A DNA stretch of 48,521 nt, from the NCBI GenBank assembly GCA_944337235.1, contig CALVLK010000010.1, forward strand, positions 1-48,521, given 5' to 3'. This document shows positions 26,702-35,687 of this stretch, piece after piece; the stretch's first letter is position 1, and every line of letters begins with the position of its first letter. Position numbers and translations under genes: made by a program. The stretch is from an uncultured Clostridia bacterium (GTDB lineage: Bacteria > Bacillota > Clostridia > Christensenellales > Borkfalkiaceae). Below the pieces are notes generated by a model that saw only the letters and a program-made list of their open reading frames with translations, searched no databases and was not told the origin of the DNA.

Positions 26702-28447
26702 TTGAATATCAAAGAACAGTTTGCATCGATAACTGTTTTACGAAAGAGGTTATTTGCCGTGATCATGGCGATAGCCTTTCTTTTTTGCCTTTTTCTCGGC
26801 AGATTCCTGTATGTGCAGGTGATCTGGCGGGAGACGCTCGTCTACCGCGCGCTCGATCAGTGGACGCGCGAGGTGCCCGTCATCGCGCAGCGGGGCAGGA
26901 TCTTCGACCGAAACGGAGAGCTGCTCGCGGGCAATGTGGCGGCATACAGCGTGTTCGCCCGCGCCAATGCCGTGCAGGACGCAGAGGACGGCGCGCGGCT
27001 GCTCTCGGCGCTGCTGCCCCTGAGCTATGAAGAGGCGCTTGCAAAGCTGACCGACCATTCCCGCTCGGAGATCACGCTGATCAAGCAGGCGGAAAAGTGC
27101 GTGGCGGAGCGGATCGCGGGCAGCGGCATCGCGGGGATCTATTATGCGCGCGACAATCTGCGCTTTTACCCCTACGGCGCGCTCGCCTGCCAGGTGCTCG
27201 GCTTCACCGCAGAGGGGCAGGCGGGCGTGACGGGACTGGAGCGGTACTACGACAGCTATCTCGCGGGCGAGGCGGGGGAGATCGTGTACGAGACAGACCT
27301 CGTGGGGGTACAGCTCGAGGGGACGGGGGCAAGCTATCTCCCCGCGACGGACGGGCTGGACGTCACGCTGACGATCGACAGCCGCATCCAGGCGCTTGCG
27401 GAGCGCGTCATGGCAGACGCCATGCAGCAATACAATGCCGCGGGGGTCACCTGCGTCGTGCTCGATCCGCAGGACTTCTCCGTATATGCCATGGTCGATT
27501 TGCCCTCGTACGATCTGAACGAGGTGCCGCGCGACGACCTCGACGTGCTCAACAGCCTCTCGCGCAACACCGTCGTCAGCGACGCATACGAGCCGGGCTC
27601 CACCTTCAAGATTGTCACGGCGGCGGCGAACATCGAGGAGTATCTGCGCGGGAACGAGCGCGCGTTCTCTCCCACCCATATCTTTTCGTCGGCGCGCACG
27701 CGCACGGTGGACGGGGGGAGCATCCGCTGCTGGAGCGACCATGCCAACGGAAAGCACAGCAATCAGACGCTCTCCATGGCGCTCAACAACAGCTGCAATC
27801 CCTGTTTTGTGGATATTGCGCTCTCGCTCGGCACACAGACGTTTTACGACTATCTCGAGGCGTTCGGATTTGGCAAAGTGACGGGCATCGACTTTTCGGG
27901 AGAGGCGGCGGGGATGCTTCTGAGCGAGCTTGCCGTGCGCGAGGGGGATCTTGCGCGCATCGGCTTCGGGCAGGCGATCGCCGTGACGCCTCTGCAGCTT
28001 GCATGCGCGGCCGCCTCCGCCGTCAACGGGGGGTATTATTACACGCCGCGGCTGCTCGATCACATCTCCTTTTCAGACGGCGCCCCCGCCGTGCAGGGCG
28101 AGAATGCGCTTGTAAGACGCACGGTGAGCGAAGAGGCGTCGCAGCTGCTCTCCTCCATGCTCGAGGGGGTGGTCGCAAACGGCAGCGGAAAGAACGCGTA
28201 CATCGAGGGCTATCGCGTGGCGGGCAAGACGGGCACGGCGCAGAAGTATGAGAACGGCGTCATCGCGCAGGGCAAATATGTCTCCTCCTTTCTCGGGTAT
28301 TTTCCCGCGCACGATCCCAAATATCTTGCGCTCGTCACGGTGGACGAACCGCAGGGCGCCTATTACGGCAGCGTGGTGGCGGCGCCCTGTGCCAGAGAGA
28401 TCTTCGAGGGGATCATCGAACTCATGGATATCCCCCCGTATGTATAG
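26702..28447 (+). CDS. ftsI: Septal transpeptidase FtsI/PBP2 (class B penicillin-binding protein)
   Basis: Cross-links septal peptidoglycan together with FtsW. An N-terminal membrane helix (~38-58) is followed by the dimerisation domain (RGRIFDRNGELLAGN) and the transpeptidase with STFK (in YEPGSTFKIV), SCN (NNSCNPCF) and KTGTAQ. It ends soon after the KTG box, with no PASTA domains, so FtsI rather than SpoVD. No ATG fits well: TTG at 26702 follows GGAGGA very closely, ATG at 26651 overlaps ftsL by 40 nt, and ATG at 26765 would cut into the membrane helix. I prefer the TTG with moderate certainty. 581 residues from TTG. Confidence 0.92.
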   Translation: MNIKEQFASITVLRKRLFAVIMAIAFLFCLFLGRFLYVQVIWRETLVYRALDQWTREVPVIAQRGRIFDRNGELLAGNVAAYSVFARANAVQDAEDGARLLSALLPLSYEEALAKLTDHSRSEITLIKQAEKCVAERIAGSGIAGIYYARDNLRFYPYGALACQVLGFTAEGQAGVTGLERYYDSYLAGEAGEIVYETDLVGVQLEGTGASYLPATDGLDVTLTIDSRIQALAERVMADAMQQYNAAGVTCVVLDPQDFSVYAMVDLPSYDLNEVPRDDLDVLNSLSRNTVVSDAYEPGSTFKIVTAAANIEEYLRGNERAFSPTHIFSSARTRTVDGGSIRCWSDHANGKHSNQTLSMALNNSCNPCFVDIALSLGTQTFYDYLEAFGFGKVTGIDFSGEAAGMLLSELAVREGDLARIGFGQAIAVTPLQLACAAASAVNGGYYYTPRLLDHISFSDGAPAVQGENALVRRTVSEEASQLLSSMLEGVVANGSGKNAYIEGYRVAGKTGTAQKYENGVIAQGKYVSSFLGYFPAHDPKYLALVTVDEPQGAYYGSVVAAPCAREIFEGIIELMDIPPYV

Positions 28448-28469
28448 CTGTCGTTTGGGAGGGAATTTC

Positions 28470-29915
28470 ATGAAATTATCGGCGATCGCATCGGAACTTT
28501 CGGGGGCGGAATATACGGCGGACGCAGAGATCCGCGGCCTCTGCACGGACAGTCGCACGGCGGCGGAGGGGGACCTCTTCTTCTGTCTGCGCGGCAGGAA
28601 CTACGACGCTCACGAGTTTGCGCGCGACGCGGCGGCGCGCGGGGTCGCCGCCGTCATGTGTGAGCGCAGACTGCCGCTCTCCTGCCCGCAGCTTATCGTG
28701 CCCGACGCACGCGCGGGAATGGCGATGGCGTGCGCGGCATTTTACCGCCATCCCGAGCGAAAAATGAAGATTGTCGGCGTCACGGGGACCAACGGCAAGA
28801 CGACGACGGCGCACATGATCTATCATATCCTTGCGCAGGCGGGGCAGAAGGCGGGGCTCATCGGCACGCTGGGCGCGGCCTACGCGGGCAGGAGCCTTGC
28901 GCCCACGCTCACCACGCCCGACCCCGTCATGCTCTTTTCGCTGCTTGCGGAGATGCGCAGGGCGGGGGTGCAGACGGTCGTGCTCGAGGTGTCGGCGCAC
29001 GCCCTTGCGCTGAAAAAGGAGTGCCCCATCGTCTATGAAGTGGGGGTATTTACCAATCTCTCGCGCGATCATCTGGATTTCTTTGCGGATATGAAGGCAT
29101 ACGGGGCGGCGAAGCTGGAGATGTTCCGCCCCGCGCGCTGCCGCTTTGCCGTGGTCAATGCCGACGACGATTTCTCGCGGGAGATCGTGCGCCTGCGCGG
29201 GGAGGCCTCTACGGGGTCGTATGCCTTAGAGACGCCCGCCGACGCCTTTGCGGTCGTGGAATCGGCGGGGCTGGGGGGAACGCGCCTCATGCTCAATCTC
29301 AGCGACGCGCTGTGCGAGGCGAGCATCCCGCTGCCCGGGCAATACAACATCAGCAATGCGCTCGCCGCGGCCTGTGCCGCGGAGCGGCTGGGGGCGGATA
29401 TGTCGGATATCGCGCTCGGGCTTGCCTCGACGGCGCATGTGGACGGGCGCATGGAGCGCGTGGCGCGCTGCAACGGCGGCACGGTGTTTGTGGACTACGC
29501 GCACACGCCGGACGGGTTGGAGAAGGCGCTCACCGCCCTCCGGGCGCATTGCGAGGGGCGGCTGATCGTGCTCTTCGGCTGCGGCGGCAACCGCGACGCG
29601 GGCAAGCGGCGGGAGATGGGGGAATGCGCCGCCCGCCTTGCGGACTTCGCCGTGCTCACGTCGGACAATCCGCGCTACGAGGATCCCTGCGCCATCCTCG
29701 CCGCGATCGAGGAGGGGTTCAAAGCGATCTCAGACCGCTACGTCGTCATCGAGGAGCGGGAGCGCGCCATCGAATACGCCGTGCGCATGCTGCGGCAGGG
29801 GGACGTGTTGCTCGTGGCGGGCAAGGGCGGGGAGCGCTATCAGGAGATCATGGGAATAAAATACGATTTTAATGACAAAGCTGTCATCAGATCGGTGGTG
29901 GAACGATGCAGCTGA
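28470..29915 (+). CDS. murE: UDP-MurNAc-L-Ala-D-Glu:meso-diaminopimelate ligase MurE
   Basis: Adds the third residue of the peptidoglycan stem peptide. Of 481 residues, the N-terminal domain binds the UDP-sugar (LCTDSRTAAEGDLFFCLRG), the central domain has the ATP motif GVTGTNGKTTTAHM and the carbamylated lysine region, and the C-terminal domain contains SDNPRYEDP. The DNPR motif is that of meso-DAP ligases, not of L-lysine ligases, which agrees with dapF in the same window. The ATG at 28470 follows GGGAGGG; a longer frame begins inside ftsI and is rejected. Overlaps mraY by 10 nt. Confidence 0.97.
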   Translation: MKLSAIASELSGAEYTADAEIRGLCTDSRTAAEGDLFFCLRGRNYDAHEFARDAAARGVAAVMCERRLPLSCPQLIVPDARAGMAMACAAFYRHPERKMKIVGVTGTNGKTTTAHMIYHILAQAGQKAGLIGTLGAAYAGRSLAPTLTTPDPVMLFSLLAEMRRAGVQTVVLEVSAHALALKKECPIVYEVGVFTNLSRDHLDFFADMKAYGAAKLEMFRPARCRFAVVNADDDFSREIVRLRGEASTGSYALETPADAFAVVESAGLGGTRLMLNLSDALCEASIPLPGQYNISNALAAACAAERLGADMSDIALGLASTAHVDGRMERVARCNGGTVFVDYAHTPDGLEKALTALRAHCEGRLIVLFGCGGNRDAGKRREMGECAARLADFAVLTSDNPRYEDPCAILAAIEEGFKAISDRYVVIEERERAIEYAVRMLRQGDVLLVAGKGGERYQEIMGIKYDFNDKAVIRSVVERCS

Positions 29916-30859
29916 GGCAGATCCTGTTATGTCTGACGGGGGCGGGCGCACTATCCCTGGTGTTGTGCGCCCTCGAGATCCCCCTCCTGCGCCGCCTGGG
30001 GGCGGGGCAGAATATTCTGCACTATGTCCGCGAACACGCGGGCAAGCGCGGCACGCCCTCGATGGGGGGATTGGGCTTTGTCGTCGCCGCGGCGGCGGTC
30101 GCCCTCGTGTTTGCCGAGCGGGACAGGCCCTTCTTCGTGGCGCTTGCCGTCGGGGTCGGGTACCTGCTCGTGGGCTTTCTCGACGACGTCATGAAGTGCC
30201 GCCGCCGGGACAACCGCGGGCTTACCCCCGGGCAGAAGCTCTTCTTTCAGTTTGCCGTGGCGCTGCTCGCCGCGCTGTACTGCTGCCGCGCCGGGCTCAC
30301 AAGCATATACCTTCCGTACACGCGCACAGCGGCGGACATCGGATTGTGGATGCTCCCGCTCGGGGTACTCGTCTTTCTTGCCACGGTCAACGGCGTCAAT
30401 CTCACGGACGGGCTGGACGGGCTTGCGGGCGGCGTCTCGGGCGTATTCTTTCTGGGGCTCGGCGTGCTCATTCTGCTTCAGGGCGGGGGCGGGGCGCTCG
30501 ATGTGCTCTGCTTTGCGCTCGCCGGGGCGCTGTTTGCCTATCTCGTGTTCAACACCAACCGCGCAAGCGTGTTCATGGGCGATACGGGCTCCCTCTCGCT
30601 GGGCGGTTTTGCCGCGGCGATCGCGCTCTTTTCGGGCAATGCGCTCGCAATCCCCCTCCTCGGCGGCGCGTTCGTGCTTTCGAGCATATCTGTCATCCTG
30701 CAGGTAATATACTATAAGCGGACGGGCAAGCGCATCTTTCTGATGGCGCCCATCCACCACCACTTTCAGGAGAAGGGATTTGCGGAGAGCAAGATCGCCT
30801 ATGCCTATGCCGCAGCGACGGCGTTTGTCGGCATGACGCTGCTCCTTCCGTTTGCATGA
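29906..30859 (+). CDS. mraY: Phospho-MurNAc-pentapeptide transferase MraY
   Basis: Integral membrane enzyme that forms lipid I on undecaprenyl phosphate. The 317 residues show about ten membrane segments and the family motifs KRGTPSMGGLGF, LVGFLDDVMK, NLTDGLDGLA, FMGDTGSLSLGG and the MAPIHHHFQ loop. In Clostridia murF commonly sits between murE and mraY; here mraY overlaps murE directly. Confidence 0.98.
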   Translation: MQLRQILLCLTGAGALSLVLCALEIPLLRRLGAGQNILHYVREHAGKRGTPSMGGLGFVVAAAAVALVFAERDRPFFVALAVGVGYLLVGFLDDVMKCRRRDNRGLTPGQKLFFQFAVALLAALYCCRAGLTSIYLPYTRTAADIGLWMLPLGVLVFLATVNGVNLTDGLDGLAGGVSGVFFLGLGVLILLQGGGGALDVLCFALAGALFAYLVFNTNRASVFMGDTGSLSLGGFAAAIALFSGNALAIPLLGGAFVLSSISVILQVIYYKRTGKRIFLMAPIHHHFQEKGFAESKIAYAYAAATAFVGMTLLLPFA

Positions 30860-30886
30860 TCTCAGGGTCCGAAAAAAGGAGGGAAG

Positions 30887-32290
30887 ATGTATTTTCAAAG
30901 ACAGTCGTTTCTTGTCGTCGGGCTATCCCGTTCGGGGGTGTCCGCCTGTGAATTTCTGCGTGCGCACGACGCCGTGGTGCGCTGTTACGACGACGGCGCG
31001 GGGGAGGCGCTCGCCGAGGCGGAGCGTTCGCTCGAAGAGAAGGGCTGCGTGATCCTGACCAAGGACACGCTGGAGGAGGGGAGCGCAGAGAGCGATATCC
31101 TGGTGCTCAGCCCGGGGGTGCCCATCGATCATCCGCTGCCCGTTGCCTTCCGCCGTGCGGGCAAGCGCGTCGTCGGCGAGGCGGAGCTCGGGGCGCTTGC
31201 GCTGGGCGCGCCCTGCATTGCCGTCACGGGTACGAACGGCAAGACGAGCGTCGTCACCCTCATCGACGCCATGCTGCGCGCCTCGCATATCCCGTCCGTC
31301 GCCTGCGGCAACATCGGCACGCCCATCACCGCGTGCGCCGGGCATATTCCGGAGGGGGGCGTCGCCGTGGCGGAGATCTCCTCCTTCCAGCTCGAGACGC
31401 TCGTCTCGCTGCGGCCGCACATCGCCGTCGTCACCAACATCTCGGAGGATCACCTCAACCGCCACTACAATATGCAGAATTACATATATCTCAAGTCGCG
31501 GCTGCTCAAAAACAGCACGGAGAGCGAATACGCCGTGCTCAACTACGACGACGAGAGGGTGCGCGCCTTTGCGGAGGGCTGCCGCGCCCAAGTGTATTGG
31601 TTCTCCCTGCGCGAGCGGGTGAAGGGGGCGCATCTTGCGGACGGGCAGCTGTGCTGGGAGGGAGAGCCCGTTCTTCCTGCCGAGCTGCTGGGTGCGGAGG
31701 GGGAGCACAACATACAGAATGCCCTCGCCGCCCTTGTCGCCGCAAAGTTGGCGGGGGCAAAGACGCAGGCGATCTGCGCGGCGCTTACCTCTTTTCGCGG
31801 CGTTGCCCACCGCATCGAACGGGTGGGGCGGGTGCGCGGCGTGTGCTTCATCGACGACAGCAAGGCGACGAACGTAGACGCTGCGATCAAGGCGATCGCA
31901 AGCATGCGCGAGGAGACGGTGCTCCTGGTGGGCGGGAAGGACAAGGGATATTCCTACGAGCCCCTGTTCGAGGCGGCAAAGCGCTCCCTCGTCGTGCATG
32001 CCGTGCTCTACGGGGAAAATGCCTTCCGCCTTTTGGAGGCGGCGCTGCATGCAGATTTTACCGCCGTCACCCTCTGCCGCCCCTTCGACGTCGCCGTGCG
32101 CGTCGCCTATCTTACGGCAAAGGAGGGGCAGAACGTGCTGCTCAGCCCCGCCTCGGCAAGCTTTGACAGCTTTCGCAATTTTGAGGAGCGCGGCGAAAGG
32201 TTCTGTGCGCTCATGCGCCGCTTTGCCGAGGAGGACGGGGAGCAGGAGGGAGCGCGGGAAGGAGATGCCCATGAAAAGGCCGGCAGCTGA
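30887..32290 (+). CDS. murD: UDP-MurNAc-L-alanine:D-glutamate ligase MurD
   Basis: Adds D-glutamate (made by MurI, encoded 7 kb upstream) to UDP-MurNAc-Ala. The 467 residues have an N-terminal Rossmann-like domain (VVGLSRSGVSACEFL), the ATP loop GTNGKTSVVTL, NISEDHLNRH and the C-terminal DDSKATNVDAA. AAAGGAGGG precedes the ATG. The last 20 nt overlap ftsW. Confidence 0.97.
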   Translation: MYFQRQSFLVVGLSRSGVSACEFLRAHDAVVRCYDDGAGEALAEAERSLEEKGCVILTKDTLEEGSAESDILVLSPGVPIDHPLPVAFRRAGKRVVGEAELGALALGAPCIAVTGTNGKTSVVTLIDAMLRASHIPSVACGNIGTPITACAGHIPEGGVAVAEISSFQLETLVSLRPHIAVVTNISEDHLNRHYNMQNYIYLKSRLLKNSTESEYAVLNYDDERVRAFAEGCRAQVYWFSLRERVKGAHLADGQLCWEGEPVLPAELLGAEGEHNIQNALAALVAAKLAGAKTQAICAALTSFRGVAHRIERVGRVRGVCFIDDSKATNVDAAIKAIASMREETVLLVGGKDKGYSYEPLFEAAKRSLVVHAVLYGENAFRLLEAALHADFTAVTLCRPFDVAVRVAYLTAKEGQNVLLSPASASFDSFRNFEERGERFCALMRRFAEEDGEQEGAREGDAHEKAGS

Positions 32291-33434
32291 CGGGCGGGGC
32301 AAGGGGGATCTCCTCTTTTTTGCCGCCGTGCTCCTTCTGGCGGGTTACGGCGTGGTGTGCGTGTATGCCGCAAGCAGCTATAATGCGCAGGTGCAGTACG
32401 GCGACAGCTTCTATTTTATGAAGAAACAGCTGATCGGCTTTGTGCTCGGCGCCGCCGCCATGCTGCTTCTGTCGCGCGTGCCCCTCTCGGCGCTGCGGCG
32501 GCTGGGCGTGCCCGCGCTGCTCCTCTCCGCGGTGCTGCTCGTGCTCGTCTTTGTGCCGGGGCTGGGCAAGAGCAACTATGGCGCAACGCGCTGGATCGGG
32601 CTGGGCGGCGTGACCATACAGCCCTCGGAGCTTGCCAAATACGGGCTCATCCTGTTTATCGCTGGCTATTTTGCCGCGCGTCCCGCGCGCATGCGCTCGC
32701 TTTTGGGCGTCTTGCCCGTACTGCTTGCGGGCGGCGTACTGTGCGTGCTCATCCTGCTCGAGCCAAACCTTTCCGTCACCATGTGCCTCGGGGCGGTCAT
32801 GCTGGGCATGATCTTCCTCTCCGGCCTGTCGTGGCGGGCCGCGCTCGTCATTCTGCTGCCCGTCGTCGCCCTCGTCCCCGCGCTCATTCTGGCGGCGCCC
32901 TATCGGCTGAAACGCCTCTCTGCCTTCCTCGACCCCTGGGCATCCCCCAGGGAGGAGGGGTATCAGCTCATTCAGTCGCTGTATGCGCTTGCCAACGGCG
33001 ACCTCTTCGGCGTAGGATTGTTCAACTCCCGCCAGAAATACCGGTTTCTGCCCTTTTCGGAGAGCGACTTCATCCTCTCCGTCATTGCGGAGGAGACGGG
33101 CTTTGTGGGCGTGCTGCTGCTGTTTGCGCTCATCGGCTTTATCCTCTGGCGCGGATTCCGCATCGCCGCCCGCTGCAAGACCTTTTACGGCTATATGCTC
33201 GCCTGCGGCATCATGCTCGCCTACGGCGTGCAGACGGCGCTCAACGCCCTCGTTGTGAGCGGCTGCATTCCGCCGACGGGGCTTCCGCTCCCCCTTGTGA
33301 GCGCGGGGAATACCTCGCTCATCGTCACGATGGCGGGCATGGGCGTCGTGTACGGCATCTCCCGCGGGCAGGGGAACGGGAAGGGCGCGCCGCGTCATAA
33401 AATACAACGACACGGATTAAGCGTGCGGGACTGA
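32271..33434 (+). CDS. ftsW: Septal peptidoglycan polymerase FtsW (SEDS family)
   Basis: Membrane glycosyltransferase that polymerises lipid II at the septum with FtsI. About ten membrane segments; SEDS motifs ATRWIGLGGVTIQPSELAKY, LEPNLSVTM, NGDLFGVGLFNS and PPTGLPLPLVSAGNTSL are present. Start chosen at 32271 because AAGGAG lies 6 nt upstream; the ATG at 32265 is too close. murG, often the next gene, is missing here and murA follows. 387 residues. Confidence 0.96.
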   Translation: MKRPAADGRGKGDLLFFAAVLLLAGYGVVCVYAASSYNAQVQYGDSFYFMKKQLIGFVLGAAAMLLLSRVPLSALRRLGVPALLLSAVLLVLVFVPGLGKSNYGATRWIGLGGVTIQPSELAKYGLILFIAGYFAARPARMRSLLGVLPVLLAGGVLCVLILLEPNLSVTMCLGAVMLGMIFLSGLSWRAALVILLPVVALVPALILAAPYRLKRLSAFLDPWASPREEGYQLIQSLYALANGDLFGVGLFNSRQKYRFLPFSESDFILSVIAEETGFVGVLLLFALIGFILWRGFRIAARCKTFYGYMLACGIMLAYGVQTALNALVVSGCIPPTGLPLPLVSAGNTSLIVTMAGMGVVYGISRGQGNGKGAPRHKIQRHGLSVRD

Positions 33435-33452
33435 GCCCTTCGGGCGTTTTTT
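33435..33452 (+). terminator. Short terminator-like hairpin between ftsW and murA
   Basis: GCCC-TTC-GGGC (33435-33445) followed by G and six T. It is nested inside a wider CGTGCG/CGCACG pairing (33422-33427 with 33453-33458). Only four stem pairs, so a partial attenuator at best; transcription probably continues into murA. Confidence 0.45.
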
Positions 33453-33469
33453 CGCACGGGGAGAGACTT

Positions 33470-34723
33470 ATGGAAAAATTGATCATAGAAGGGGGAAGGC
33501 GGCTGACGGGCGTCATCCGCGCCGAGGCGGCAAAAAATTCCGTATTGCCGCTCTTTTCTGCATCCATTCTCACGGACAGACAGGTGGTCATCCGCGGGGT
33601 GCCCGCCATCACAGACGTGCTCTGCATGGCAAAGATCTTGCGCGAGCTGGGCGCGAGCGTGCGTTTTTGCGGGGGCGACGTCGTCATCGAAAGCGCAGAC
33701 GCCTGCTGCCACGAGATCCCGTCCTCGCTCACGCGGGAGCTGCGTTCCTCCGTATTTATGCTGGGCGCGCTGCTCACGCGCTTCCGCCGCGCCGTCATTG
33801 CCTATCCCGGCGGGTGCGACATCGGGCTCAGGCCCATCGATCTGCATCTTTCCGCACTCAAACGATTGGGCGTCTGCATCCGCGAGCGCGAGGGCTATAT
33901 CCACTGCTCGTGCGACGTGCTGCGCGGGGCGGAGATCACGCTGGATTTTCCCAGCGTGGGTGCGACGGAGAACGTCATGCTCGCTGCCGTCATGGCGGAG
34001 GGTAGAACGGTGCTCGAGGGGGCGGCGAAGGAGCCGGAGATCGTCGATCTGCAGCGTTTCCTCAATGCCATGGGGGCAAAGGTGCGCGGCGCTGGCGGCG
34101 ACATCATCGAGATCGAGGGCGTATCGACGCTGCACGGCGCAGACTTTTCGCCCGTTGCCGACCGCATCGAGGCGGGGACCTACCTCATCGCCTGCGCCGT
34201 CTGCGGGGGCGAGCTTGAGGTGGAGGGCGTCCGGGCAGAGAATATCCGCCTGCTTTTACATAAACTGCGCGAAAACGGTTGCAAAATTCATACAAAAAAT
34301 GATAAAATAAGAATAGAGAGTTCGGGGCGGCTGCGCTGCAACCGTCGCATCGAGACGATGCCCTTCCCCGGCTTTCCCACCGATCTGCAGGCGCAGATGA
34401 CGGCGCTCAACTGCGCGGCGCGCGGCAGCGCGCTCATTGTGGAAAATTTGTTTGAAACGCGCTTCAAATATGTGCCCGAACTGCAAAAGATGGGCGCGGA
34501 TATCGAGGTGCGCGGCAGAAGCGCGATCGTGCGCGGTATTCCGCGGCTGCACGGCGCAAGCCTCACCGCATGCGATCTGCGCGGCGGCGCGGCGCTCGTC
34601 GTGGCGGCGCTGGGGGCGGAGGGCGTCTCCGAAGTGACGGAGCTTTCGCACATCGACCGCGGCTATGCCGATCTTGCCGGAAAGCTCTCGCGCATCGGGG
34701 CGTCGCTCAGGCGCGTCCCGTAA
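33470..34723 (+). CDS. murA: UDP-N-acetylglucosamine 1-carboxyvinyltransferase MurA
   Basis: First committed step of peptidoglycan synthesis: transfers enolpyruvate to UDP-GlcNAc. The 417 residues have AAKNSVLPLFSASIL (Lys22-Asn23 pair), the catalytic cysteine in YPGGCDIGLRPIDLH (fosfomycin target), GATENVMLAAV and FPTDLQAQM. A short AT-rich patch (TKNDKIRIESS, nt ~34280-34320) interrupts otherwise GC-rich sequence. The ATG is preceded by GGGGAGAG. Confidence 0.97.
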   Translation: MEKLIIEGGRRLTGVIRAEAAKNSVLPLFSASILTDRQVVIRGVPAITDVLCMAKILRELGASVRFCGGDVVIESADACCHEIPSSLTRELRSSVFMLGALLTRFRRAVIAYPGGCDIGLRPIDLHLSALKRLGVCIREREGYIHCSCDVLRGAEITLDFPSVGATENVMLAAVMAEGRTVLEGAAKEPEIVDLQRFLNAMGAKVRGAGGDIIEIEGVSTLHGADFSPVADRIEAGTYLIACAVCGGELEVEGVRAENIRLLLHKLRENGCKIHTKNDKIRIESSGRLRCNRRIETMPFPGFPTDLQAQMTALNCAARGSALIVENLFETRFKYVPELQKMGADIEVRGRSAIVRGIPRLHGASLTACDLRGGAALVVAALGAEGVSEVTELSHIDRGYADLAGKLSRIGASLRRVP

Positions 34724-34754
34724 TGCAAAAGAGCGCGATTATTAAGGAGTACCT

Positions 34755-35555
34755 ATGAAGAAAAAGATCCTGATCATGACGGCCGTCTGCGTCGTTCTGT
34801 TCGTTGCGGTCATCGCCGCCGCGCTCAATGCGGTCTTTACCGTGACGGAGGTACGCGTCCTGTGGCGCGCGCCCTTCTCCGAGGAGGGGGAAGAGGAGGT
34901 CTACGAATTGCAGGGCAGGCTGGAAGACGCCTTTGTCGGCAGCAGCACGACCTTTCTCAACCTCTCGGATGTCGCCGCCCTTGTTTCGGAATATCCCTTC
35001 CTCGAATTGGAATCTGCGGAAAAGAGCTATCCGCAGCGGCTGCTTCTGCAGATCAGCGAGCGCAGAGAGGTGTTCGCCTTTCAGCGGGAAAACGGCAGAT
35101 ATGCCGTGCTCGACGCGGAGGGGCGTTACCTCGGCGACAAGGACGGCAACCTCAACCGTTACGGCGGCGAGAACATTCTGCTTGTCGGCTTCTCGCTCAC
35201 GCAGGACGGGGCGGGTTTTGTGACGGGGGAGCTCTTTGACGAGGCGCTCGCCTTTGTCTCCTGTTTTGCGGCGGAGCTCGAAGACGTGCGCGCCAACATC
35301 CTCTCGATCGAGCTTGGGTCGTGGGGGGTCCCCAGCGATCCCGAAACGCTCTTCCGCGTGCGCATGCGCGAGGGAGTGAGCATCGAGATCTCCAGCCCCG
35401 AGGTGCATACCGAAGAGAAGATGCGTACGCTGCTTGCGGAATATCAACTCCTGAGCGAGACGGAGCGCACGCACGGTTTTCTGAACGTGACTGACGTGAC
35501 TGGCTCCGAGGAATTTACGGTGAGTTATTCGCAGGATCCCGTATTCGTATCTTAA
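34755..35555 (+). CDS. ftsQ: Cell division protein FtsQ/DivIB
   Basis: Single-pass divisome protein, 266 residues. Membrane helix ~5-28 (IMTAVCVVLFVAVIAAAL), then a POTRA domain (TVTEVRVLWR, then EYPFLELESAEKSYPQRLLL) and a beta domain (GRYAVLDAEGRYLGDKD). Expected to hold FtsL and DivIC in the divisome. Divergent in sequence but position and domain order fit. AAGGAG lies 7 nt before the ATG. Last gene before a terminator. Confidence 0.9.
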   Translation: MKKKILIMTAVCVVLFVAVIAAALNAVFTVTEVRVLWRAPFSEEGEEEVYELQGRLEDAFVGSSTTFLNLSDVAALVSEYPFLELESAEKSYPQRLLLQISERREVFAFQRENGRYAVLDAEGRYLGDKDGNLNRYGGENILLVGFSLTQDGAGFVTGELFDEALAFVSCFAAELEDVRANILSIELGSWGVPSDPETLFRVRMREGVSIEISSPEVHTEEKMRTLLAEYQLLSETERTHGFLNVTDVTGSEEFTVSYSQDPVFVS

Positions 35556-35570
35556 GCGAACGGCCCTGTG

Positions 35571-35599
35571 GGCGTCCGTGAAAAACGGGCGCCTTTTTT
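35571..35599 (+). terminator. Terminator after ftsQ
   Basis: GGCGTCCGT (35571-35579) pairs with ACGGGCGCC (35585-35593) with one T-G pair, followed by six T. Ends the mraZ-ftsQ transcription unit. Confidence 0.92.
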
Positions 35600-35630
35600 G
35601 TTTGATTCGGCAAAAAATTTATACAATCCC

Positions 35631-35659
35631 TTGACACTCTTGTGTTTCTTTGGTATAAT
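35631..35659 (+). promoter_or_regulatory. ftsA-ftsZ promoter
   Basis: TTGACA (35631-35636), 17-bp spacer, TATAAT (35654-35659): perfect consensus, 28 bp before the ftsA ATG. It uncouples ftsAZ expression from the upstream cluster. Confidence 0.93.
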
Positions 35660-35687
35660 TTAATAAGATTACCGAGAGGGAAGAAGC

